Assembly (NCBI GenBank): GCA_937916505.1 | Contig: CALFSW010000200.1 | Location: forward strand, 1-35,477 | Source: an uncultured Verrucomicrobiales bacterium | GTDB taxonomy: Bacteria; Verrucomicrobiota; Verrucomicrobiia; Verrucomicrobiales; Akkermansiaceae | Direction of reading: 5' to 3' | DNA length: 35,477 nucleotides | Shown: positions 17,457 through 24,328 of the stretch, in pieces | Layout: each line of letters opens with the position of its first letter | How positions within the stretch are numbered: the stretch's first letter is position 1 | Position numbers and translations under genes: made by a program | The notes under the pieces: generated by a model | Seen by the model: the letters and a program-made list of their open reading frames with translations, nothing else | What the model was told of the DNA's origin: nothing | Database searches by the model: none

Positions 17457-19289
17457 ATGCAAAAATTCTTCATTCTATCTGCGTTGATCTCGTCGCTGGC
17501 CCTGCCGGCTACATCCGCCGAACCGATTCCGCTACGCGCGGGACCGGTCACGATGGTCTTCGACCCTGACAATGTTTTCCTGCGCTACATCCGCGTCGGG
17601 CAGCATGAAGTGCTGCGCGGCATCAACGCGCCGATTCGTCCGCACGATTGGTCGACGGTCGCGCCCGACGTTTCTAACCTGAAGGTCGACGATGGCGGTG
17701 ATCATTTTCGGGTGACCTTCGACGTGCGCTGCGCCCAGGCGGACATCGATTATCGCTGGAAAGGCACCATCACCGGAACGGCGCAGGGCGTGGTCGAGTT
17801 CAGCTTCGACGGCGAAGCCCATTCGGCCTTCAAGCGCAACCGGATCGGCTTCTGCGTGCTGCACGGCCCGGGGGCGGCCGGTGCGCCGTGGGAGATCGAA
17901 ACGGCGGACGGGCAGAGGTCCAAGGGGCAATTCCCGAAGTCGATCTCGCCGCATCAACCGGCCAAAAACTTGCGCGTCGTCACCCACGAAGTTGCCTCGG
18001 GAATTCGCGCCCGTGTCGCCTTCGAAGGCGAGGTTTTCGAGATGGAAGACCAGCGCAACTGGACGGACGCTTCCTTCAAGACCTACTGCACGCCTCTAGA
18101 AATCCCCTGGCCGGTGCAGCTCGCCAAAGGCGACAAGGTATCACAGAAGATCCGCATCAGCCTGGAGGGCGATGTTCCGGACGCGACGGGATCGGGCATC
18201 GGTGGCGCCGTGCTCACCCTGGGCGAAAAAGAATCTCCGCTGCCGCGTCTCGGCGTGCAGGTCTCGGGCGAAGTCGCAGGCCTGACGAAGGTCCAATTGA
18301 AGCGGCTCAAGGCCTTGAATCTCGATCACCTGCGCGTCGATCTGGCGCTGTCTGACGCCTCGTTTTCCAAAGAGCTGCGACGCGCGACCCAGCAGGCCAA
18401 GGCGCTCGGCGTGTCGCTGCAAGTCGGCCTGAAGCTTGGCGAGTCGCCGGATTTTAAAACCCTGCTTGGCGAACTCAAAAAACTCCAAGCGCCGGTATCC
18501 CACTGGCTGGTCAGCGGCGGCGACCCGGCGCATTTCCAGACGGCGCGGGAGCAGCTGAAGCCGGTCGCTGGCGACGCCACGATCGGCGTGACCCGAATCA
18601 CCAATTTCGTCGACCTGAACCGCGTGCGGCCCGAAGACAAGGCCATCGAAGCGGTCGGCTTTGCCATCAACCCCCAGATCCACGCCTTCGACAATGCCTC
18701 GATGGTCGAGACGCTCGCGATCCACGCCGATGCCGTCAAGACCACGCGAGAGTTCATGGGAGGTCGTCCGCTGGTCATCGGACCGATCACATTGGCGCCG
18801 CAGTGGATCAACGGCGAAGACCCACCCGGCGGTCCGCCTGCCGGGCCATTCCCGACCTACGTGGACACCCGGCAGGGAACGAAGTTTACCGCGGCCTGGA
18901 CGCTCGGCAGCATCAAATATCTCGCCGACGCTCGGGCGCACAGCGCGAGCTTTTACGAAACCGTCGGCTGGAATGGCGTCATGGATGCCGACGATGTTAG
19001 CGCCCGTCCCGCCGGCTATCCCTCGCAACCCGGCAAACTGTTTCCGGTCTATCATTTGCTCAAAGACATCGGCGAGTTCGCTGGCGGGACGGTTCAGCGC
19101 ATCGACTCCTCAGCTCCGCTTGCAGCCGAGGCGATCGCTTTGCGCAACGGAGGCAAGCTGCGCGTGCTGGTCGCCAACCTGAGCGGCAAACCTCAGACCG
19201 TGACCCTCCGTGGCCTCGGCGCGACACCCGAAACCACAGTTACCTTGAAACCCTACGGCATCGAGCGAATCGACCGGGTAATCGACTGA
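17457..19289 (+). CDS. Exported D-apionate lactonase-like protein (ApnL family)
   Basis: The 610-residue protein has a clear signal peptide (residues 1-20, ending PATSA). After it comes a beta-rich domain (about 22-235) with FLRYIRVGQHEVLRGI, FSFDGEA, RNRIGFCVLHGPG, SISPHQP and FEMEDQRNWTDASFKTYC, then a TIM-barrel-like domain (about 240-500) and a small C-terminal beta domain ending VTLKPYGIERID. I recognise this layout and the EDQRNWTDASFKTY segment from D-apionate lactonase, which opens D-apionolactone in D-apiose catabolism; this is from memory and not from a search. The lactonases I know of lack a signal peptide, so export is unusual. Its start is 85 bp after the aldolase and its stop is 7 bp before a sodium/organic-anion symporter, which suits a product acid taken up by the cell. 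Alternative: an exported glycosidase-like barrel enzyme of other specificity. Confidence 0.7.
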   Translation: MQKFFILSALISSLALPATSAEPIPLRAGPVTMVFDPDNVFLRYIRVGQHEVLRGINAPIRPHDWSTVAPDVSNLKVDDGGDHFRVTFDVRCAQADIDYRWKGTITGTAQGVVEFSFDGEAHSAFKRNRIGFCVLHGPGAAGAPWEIETADGQRSKGQFPKSISPHQPAKNLRVVTHEVASGIRARVAFEGEVFEMEDQRNWTDASFKTYCTPLEIPWPVQLAKGDKVSQKIRISLEGDVPDATGSGIGGAVLTLGEKESPLPRLGVQVSGEVAGLTKVQLKRLKALNLDHLRVDLALSDASFSKELRRATQQAKALGVSLQVGLKLGESPDFKTLLGELKKLQAPVSHWLVSGGDPAHFQTAREQLKPVAGDATIGVTRITNFVDLNRVRPEDKAIEAVGFAINPQIHAFDNASMVETLAIHADAVKTTREFMGGRPLVIGPITLAPQWINGEDPPGGPPAGPFPTYVDTRQGTKFTAAWTLGSIKYLADARAHSASFYETVGWNGVMDADDVSARPAGYPSQPGKLFPVYHLLKDIGEFAGGTVQRIDSSAPLAAEAIALRNGGKLRVLVANLSGKPQTVTLRGLGATPETTVTLKPYGIERIDRVID

Positions 19290-19296
19290 TCGAACG

Positions 19297-20424
19297 ATGG
19301 ACGCATTTCCTAAACAACTGAATCGATCGCTGCTCGGCCTGAGCACGGCCTTCGCCGGGGCTTTTGTGGCCGTGCTCATCTTGGGCAAGCACGCGATCGC
19401 CCCGCAGCTGCTGACCGGCTGCTTCGTCACTCTCGCGCTGGCGGCTTCGACTGGCGCCGGGATACTTCGGCAATTGGCCTTCACCATCTGGATTGCGACC
19501 GGAGTGGTCGTCGGCATGGCGTTTCACGAATTCTTTCTCATCTTTCCCTCCTGGTTACCAGGCCTCGGGGATCGGGAGATGACCATCCTCTTCATCCCGG
19601 TCTTGCAGGTCATCATGTTCGCGATGGGCACGACCCTGAGCGTGGCGGACTTCACCCGCGTCTTCAAGATGCCCACCGGCGTGCTCATCGGACTCGCCTG
19701 CCAGTTCACGATCATGCCGCTGATCGGGTTCGGCCTCGCCCACGCCTTCGGCCTGCCGGCTGCGATCGCCGCCGGGCTCGTATTGGTGGGCTCCTCACCG
19801 AGCGGCTTGGCCTCGAACGTGATGGCGTTCATCGCCAAGGCCAACGTCGCGATGTCTGTCACCATGACCGCGTTCTCCACAATGCTCGCGCCGCTGCTGA
19901 CGCCCTTGCTGATGAAGCTGTTCGCGGGCGAAATGGTGGAGATCAACGTCCCGGCGATGATGTGGAGCATGACCAAAATCGTGCTGCTCCCAGTTCTAGC
20001 CGGTCTGGTTTTCCACCACCTCGTCTACCATCGGCTCAAATGGCTCGACCGCGTCATGCCGATGGTTTCGATGATCGGCATCCTCATCATGACCGTGCTG
20101 ACCGTCGCCGTCGGGCACGACAAACTCATGCAGGTCGGCCTGGTACTGGTGCTCGCCTGCCTCATTCACAGCACCGCTGGATTCACCTTGGGGTACTTTG
20201 TGTGCAAGCTGCTGGGCAGGGACCAGCTCACCTGCCGCACGATCGCCCTCGAAGTCGGATTGCAGAACTCCGGAATGGCGGCCGGCCTTGCGAAGTCGCT
20301 GGGGAAGGTCGCCACCCTCGGGCTCGTGCCGATCGTCTTCGGCCCCGTCATGAATATCATCGCGTCAATGCTCGCCAACTGGTGGCGGAGCCATCCTCCA
20401 GCGACCGCGAACACACCCACATGA
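19297..20424 (+). CDS. BASS-family sodium-dependent organic anion symporter
   Basis: The 375-residue membrane protein has about 10 or 11 hydrophobic segments. From about residue 95 it matches the SBF/BASS family: LQVIMFAMGTTLSVADFTRV, LVLVGSSPSGLASNVMAFIAKANVA, and IALEVGLQNSGMAAGLA, the helices that form the crossing region and sodium sites. About 75 extra residues in front hold two more hydrophobic segments. Members carry bile acids, pantoate, pyruvate and other carboxylates with sodium, so a sugar acid made by the lactonase is a fitting cargo. It begins 7 bp after the lactonase and overlaps, by ATGA, the start of a truncated dehydrogenase copy (20421), which shows that a dehydrogenase gene once followed directly. 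Confidence 0.9.
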   Translation: MDAFPKQLNRSLLGLSTAFAGAFVAVLILGKHAIAPQLLTGCFVTLALAASTGAGILRQLAFTIWIATGVVVGMAFHEFFLIFPSWLPGLGDREMTILFIPVLQVIMFAMGTTLSVADFTRVFKMPTGVLIGLACQFTIMPLIGFGLAHAFGLPAAIAAGLVLVGSSPSGLASNVMAFIAKANVAMSVTMTAFSTMLAPLLTPLLMKLFAGEMVEINVPAMMWSMTKIVLLPVLAGLVFHHLVYHRLKWLDRVMPMVSMIGILIMTVLTVAVGHDKLMQVGLVLVLACLIHSTAGFTLGYFVCKLLGRDQLTCRTIALEVGLQNSGMAAGLAKSLGKVATLGLVPIVFGPVMNIIASMLANWWRSHPPATANTPT

Positions 20425-20495
20425 ATAACCCAACCCCAAACCATCCAGATACATCGGCTTTCCGTGTCGGCCTCACCGGCGACTTTTACAAAGAC
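20421..20495 (+). pseudogene. Truncated 5' end of D-2-hydroxyacid dehydrogenase gene
   Basis: These 75 bp match 32378-32452, the first 25 codons of the intact dehydrogenase gene, at 73 of 75 positions (differences at the 8th and 30th base). The start overlaps the symporter stop as ATGA. Homology begins at the start codon and ends sharply after codon 25, where a C/T-rich repeat begins. The reading frame then runs on into unrelated sequence. It is a remnant left when about 12 kb came to lie between the symporter and dehydrogenase genes. Confidence 0.9.
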
Positions 20496-20496
20496 A

Positions 20497-20570
20497 CCCC
20501 CCTTTCTCCCCCTCTCCGATCTCCTCAACAGCGTCCTCAGGGACACCCGTAAAAAGCAAACTTCTAGCAA
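20497..20570. repeat. Intergenic repeat copy 1 (about 74 bp)
   Basis: A C/T-rich block (CTTTCTCCCCCTCTCCGAT) followed by CCTCAACAGCG and ending AAAAAGCAAACTTCTAGCAA. It aligns with 24243-24315 over its whole length with one or two single-base gaps and scattered substitutions. It directly follows the broken dehydrogenase gene and precedes the isomerase gene. Confidence 0.8.
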
Positions 20571-20592
20571 CAAACAACTAAAAATCGCCTCG

Positions 20593-22140
20593 ATGAACCG
20601 GATACTCGATCACGGGAAAAACTACTCCCAGTTCAAAACCCTCCCTCCACTCCCCAAAAAAGGCATCTTAAACGATGTGCTCGCCGAGATTGTTCAGCCG
20701 CTGCCATTACGCCCGAACAGTCGAATTTTAATCGTGGCTTGTGGTGTGAAAATACATTTCCCATGGGACAAAGCCTGCGCTCGGTATCAATCGGCTTATG
20801 AAACACTTCAAGCCGCCACAGCCGAGTTACCTGTGGAGGTTGTGCGTGCGCTAGAGCCGTTTGAAGACCCTGAGGCACTCACACATTTTTTAGATGAGCA
20901 GCAACGACTCGGGCTCGCAGGCATCGTCTTCTTTCATGCGGCGTTTACGGCTGGGGAAATTGGCTCTCATATCGGCCGTTGGCTCCTCGACCACCCCATG
21001 CCGCTGTTATCATGGGGCTGGCCAGAGCCAGGCACTGGAGGCGCGAATGAGGCCAATAGTCTGACATGCCAAAACTTTATGCTACAAATGTGGCAATCGA
21101 TGGAAGTGCCCTATGCATGGCTGCATGAAGCCATCGATGCGAAGGCTGCGCCGAGCTTGCAGCGTTTCGCCAGAGCTAGTTATGCGAAGGATCAATTCAA
21201 GCATGCCAAATTACTACATGCGGGCGGCTCGCGAGTGACCGCTTTTTACGATGGCGAGGTCGATGAGCTCGCGGTCATGAAGACGCTGGGGTGTCGTTTT
21301 GATCGTATTGACTTGGAAGCTGTGTATCAACACGCGCAGAAGCGATTTACCGATGCCGATGTCATGCGAATCAAAGAGGCGCTGGTGGCGCATCCGAACT
21401 GCAGCAAGGTGGCATTGCCTGATGAGCAAATACTACAGACCTATCGTTTCGGGCTTGGTATGCTCGATCTTGCCGCCGAGCACGGCTACCTAGGTGCGAC
21501 TGTGAAGAGCTGGCCTGATCTATTTGATTGTTATGGCTGCGCAATCGATGGATCCGTTTCGATGATGAATGACTTCGGCTTTTGTGTGGCGGAAGAGGGT
21601 GAGATGAATGGTCTGCTCTCATCGCTCGCGCTATATCTATTGTCCGATGGTAAGGCCATTCCGACGATGATGGATCTATCGCTCTGGAAGCAGCAGCAAG
21701 ATCGCCTAGGTATTTGGCACTGCGGCGCATCGCCTACGCGCTTACTGAAGCCCGGCACGCAGTTTGCCGCGACACGTCACTCGATTCTTGAAAATGGCGA
21801 CCCTGAAACCGCAGTTGGCCTCATGCTAGAGTTTCTACTCGCGAATGGCCCGATCACTGCAATGCGTTACTTAGCTCCCGATGCGAAGCGTTGGTTCGCT
21901 TTTGAAGGTGCGTTTGAAGATGTGGCGCTCGACTACCGTGGTTCCTATGGGCAGATGCGCGCGACAGGGGAGGCGTCTCTTAACCAAATCATGGGCACGA
22001 TACTGGGTGGGGGGCTCGATCATCACTGGAGTATCGGCTACGGACATTGGCACGAAGAGCTGCGCATGCTGAATCATTTTTGTGGACTGGAGGAGATGCC
22101 ACTGCGGCAGTCTGAAACGAATTTTGGATTAAGCCGTTAG
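20593..22140 (+). CDS. L-fucose/L-arabinose isomerase-fold protein
   Basis: From ATG 20593 the protein has 515 residues; longer frames upstream run through the repeat and are not credible. The pattern KSWPDLFDCYGCA, SVSMMNDFGFCVAEEGEMNG and IPTMMDL matches the metal-binding part of FucI/AraA-type ketol isomerases (Glu in EEGEMNG, Asp in MMDL), and AATRHS and LDHHWSIGYGHWHEEL near the end supply candidate His ligands. The family interconverts aldoses and ketoses in the cytoplasm; this divergent member is probably a sugar isomerase of unknown substrate. GC content is lower than in the surrounding operon (31 of 60 bases at 21181-21240). It is flanked by the repeat on the left and a DUF1549 fragment 4 bp downstream, so it looks inserted. 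Confidence 0.75.
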   Translation: MNRILDHGKNYSQFKTLPPLPKKGILNDVLAEIVQPLPLRPNSRILIVACGVKIHFPWDKACARYQSAYETLQAATAELPVEVVRALEPFEDPEALTHFLDEQQRLGLAGIVFFHAAFTAGEIGSHIGRWLLDHPMPLLSWGWPEPGTGGANEANSLTCQNFMLQMWQSMEVPYAWLHEAIDAKAAPSLQRFARASYAKDQFKHAKLLHAGGSRVTAFYDGEVDELAVMKTLGCRFDRIDLEAVYQHAQKRFTDADVMRIKEALVAHPNCSKVALPDEQILQTYRFGLGMLDLAAEHGYLGATVKSWPDLFDCYGCAIDGSVSMMNDFGFCVAEEGEMNGLLSSLALYLLSDGKAIPTMMDLSLWKQQQDRLGIWHCGASPTRLLKPGTQFAATRHSILENGDPETAVGLMLEFLLANGPITAMRYLAPDAKRWFAFEGAFEDVALDYRGSYGQMRATGEASLNQIMGTILGGGLDHHWSIGYGHWHEELRMLNHFCGLEEMPLRQSETNFGLSR

Positions 22141-22144
22141 TCGA

Positions 22145-22609
22145 ATGGATCACGTATCAACACAACCACTACACGATCTAGCCAAAACGCTAGAGCGACT
22201 GACACCTAATGCGCCGATGCCTACGATTGGTGAGTATGGTGAGTTGGTGCGGCGGATCTTTTCCACCGATCCAGATGAGCGCATGCCGCCGCCGGAGAGC
22301 CACAAGCAACTCGACGAGGCTCAGAAGGAATTGCTCAAACGCTGGATCAGCGAGGGCGCCGAGTATCAGCCACACTGGGCATTCATTTTACCAAAGAAGT
22401 CGCCTCCGCCAGCCGTGGAGCAGAACCGTTGGGCGCGAAATTCGATCGACGGTTTCATCCTCGCCCGGTTCGAGCGAGAACCAACTCGATCAACGAATGA
22501 CGTTTGGCTTCTGGCATCAACGGGGAAACAACGAACCACAATCTGTCACAATTTTTTCAGAATGGGAGCCATTTCACACCCATGCGAACCACTAGTATAT
22601 ACCTCATGA
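22145..22609 (+). pseudogene. Fragment of a PSCyt1-DUF1549 protein
   Basis: Residues about 30-112 of the reading frame (ELVRRIFSTDPDERMPPPES, KRWISEGAEYQPHWAFI, WARNSIDGFILARFE) are the end of the PSCyt1 domain and the first part of DUF1549. The heme-binding start is missing and the match stops near position 22480, after which the frame encodes unrelated residues. It is therefore a piece of a gene like the one at 9847, but too different to be copied from it. It lies 4 bp after the isomerase gene and runs into the MFS gene start. It is not expected to be functional. Confidence 0.75.
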
Positions 22610-23943
22610 AAAACGCGAATCCGAAGCTCATCCTCTGGTCGATCACTGCATCGCTAGCCGGATTCCTCTTTGGTTTCGATACCGTCGTCATCTCCGGTGC
22701 CGAACAAAAAATCCAAGACCTCTGGGGACTGAGTTCAGGGCTACACGGCCTTGCGATCAGCATGGCACTCTGGGGCACTGTCATCGGCTCCCTCATCGGA
22801 TCATGGCCCACCGATCACTTCGGCCGAAAGAAGACGCTGCTCTGGATCGGTATCCTTTATTTCGTTTCCGCCGTCTGGTCCGGATTAGCAACCGATGTTA
22901 ACTCGTTCATGATCGCGCGATTCATTGGTGGTCTGGGCGTCGGCATCTCCACCGTTGCGGCCCCCCTCTTCATCTCGGAAGTCGCTCCCGCCGAGAAACG
23001 GGGTCGGCTCGCCGGGATGTTTCAGTTCAATATCGTCTTCGGCATCCTCATCGCCTTCGTCTCGAACCACTTCCTCAACGGTATCGGCGAACACGCCTGG
23101 CGCTGGATGCTCGGGGTCGAGGCCTTCCCCGCCCTGATCTACAGCCTGATGTGTTTCGGCCTCCCCGAGAGCCCAAGGTGGCTCATCGGCCGGAAGGAAG
23201 ATCGTGAGGCCGGAGTCGAGGTGCTGCGGCAGATCCACCCGGAAGCGACCGGGGAGGAAGTCAACGCGAAGGCCGACGAGATCGCAAACGTCGCCCATGA
23301 CGCGACGAGCACCGGCGGCTTCTGGAGCAAACGCCTCAGGACACCGATCACGCTCGCGTTTCTCATCGCGTTCTTCAACCAGCTCTCCGGCATCAACGCG
23401 ATCCTCTACTTCGCTCCGCGAATTTTTGAGCTCACCGGGCTCGGTGAAAAGGCTGCGTTGTTGCAATCGGTTGGCATTGGCGCGACCAGCCTTATCTTCA
23501 CCTTCATCGGCCTTTGGCTCATCGACCGGCTCGGCCGGCGCACCTTGCTCTATATTGGTTCCTTCGGCTACATCGCCTCCCTCGGACTTTGTGCCTGGGC
23601 GTTCTATTCGGAGAATTTCGCCATCGTTCCCACCTGCATCTTCGCGTTCATGGCGGCCCATGCGGTGGGTCAAGGCGCGGTGATCTGGGTGTTCATCTCG
23701 GAGATCTTCCCCAACCGCCACCGGGCACAGGGGCAGTCGCTCGGCAGCTTCACCCACTGGATCTTCGCCGCGTTGCTGACCCTGTTCTTCCCCTCGATGA
23801 TAGAAAAATTTCACCCGGGCACGGTATTCGGATTCTTCTGTTTCATGATGGTGCTCCAACTCTTGTGGGTGAAACTGATGGTGCCGGAAACCAAAGGCCG
23901 CTCGCTGGAGGAGATCGAACACGCTTTGGAAATGGCCAAATGA
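22606..23943 (+). CDS. MFS sugar/proton symporter (sugar porter family)
   Basis: The 445-residue protein starts at ATG 22606 (MKNANPKLILWSITASLAG); upstream in-frame codons belong to fossil sequence. It has about 12 membrane segments and all sugar-porter signatures: GFDTVVISG, DHFGRKKTLLW, RFIGGLGVGISTVAAPLFIS followed by EVAPAEKRGRLAG, PESPRWLIGR, QLSGINAILYFAPRIF, DRLGRRTLLY, and the C-terminal PETKGRSLEEIE. It should import a monosaccharide or disaccharide, for example xylose, fructose or a pentose. A fructokinase remnant overlaps its stop and a GH32-like gene lies further on, so it may derive from a sucrose or fructan cassette. Confidence 0.93.
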   Translation: MKNANPKLILWSITASLAGFLFGFDTVVISGAEQKIQDLWGLSSGLHGLAISMALWGTVIGSLIGSWPTDHFGRKKTLLWIGILYFVSAVWSGLATDVNSFMIARFIGGLGVGISTVAAPLFISEVAPAEKRGRLAGMFQFNIVFGILIAFVSNHFLNGIGEHAWRWMLGVEAFPALIYSLMCFGLPESPRWLIGRKEDREAGVEVLRQIHPEATGEEVNAKADEIANVAHDATSTGGFWSKRLRTPITLAFLIAFFNQLSGINAILYFAPRIFELTGLGEKAALLQSVGIGATSLIFTFIGLWLIDRLGRRTLLYIGSFGYIASLGLCAWAFYSENFAIVPTCIFAFMAAHAVGQGAVIWVFISEIFPNRHRAQGQSLGSFTHWIFAALLTLFFPSMIEKFHPGTVFGFFCFMMVLQLLWVKLMVPETKGRSLEEIEHALEMAK

Positions 23944-24218
23944 TACCCCCTAACATTGTTTCCATCGGTGAGGTTCTCTGGGATCTTTTCCCAGAGGGCG
24001 CGCGCTTCGTTTCAGCCGATCAGACGATGAGCCAGCCCGGAGTCGCCACCGAAGTCCGCGACACTGTCGGCGCTGGCGATGCCTTCACCGCGGCGTTCTT
24101 GATCGGGCTGCTGCGCGGGGATGCCCATGAAGTCATTCTTGCGAGAGCCAACAAACTCGCCGCAGCGGTATGTTCCCAACCAGGAGCCGTGCCCGACCTG
24201 CCCTTACCGATCCACTAG
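23940..24218 (+). pseudogene. Fructokinase (PfkB family) with internal deletion
   Basis: The start overlaps the transporter stop as ATGA, as in an intact operon. The first 22 residues (PNIVSIGEVLWDLFPEGARF) are a typical fructokinase N-terminus. After about ten linking residues the frame resumes with the C-terminal motif EVRDTVGAGDAFTAAF, including the catalytic Asp, and ends normally. The middle, roughly 200 residues with most of the sugar site, is missing, although the reading frame is kept. A 92-residue protein of this kind cannot be an active kinase. The 74-bp repeat begins 24 bp after the stop. Confidence 0.88.
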
Positions 24219-24242
24219 CCTTTCCATGAAAAAGATGAACAA

Positions 24243-24315
24243 CCCCCTTTCTCCCCCTCTCCGATCCCTTCAACGGCGCCCTCAAGCACCCCACGTAAAA
24301 AGCAAATTCTAGCAA
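24243..24315. repeat. Intergenic repeat copy 2 (about 73 bp)
   Basis: Second copy of the element at 20497-20570, with the same CTTTCTCCCCCTCTCCGAT block and ending AAAAAGCAAATTCTAGCAA. It follows a short start-like stretch (ATGAAAAAGATGAACAAC at 24226-24243) and precedes the next gene by 13 bp. Confidence 0.8.
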
Positions 24316-24328
24316 TCACTCTACTTAC

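Noticed and set aside
22885-23922. Long minus-strand frame opposite the MFS transporter
   Set aside because: Antisense of clear sugar-porter motifs; the translation is highly charged, as expected for the complement of hydrophobic codons.
20497-24315. The 74-bp repeats as integron attC sites
   Set aside because: No R'/R'' core sites (RYYYAAC and GTTRRRY) in a proper imperfect palindrome were found and no integrase gene is present, although a cassette-like layout remains possible.
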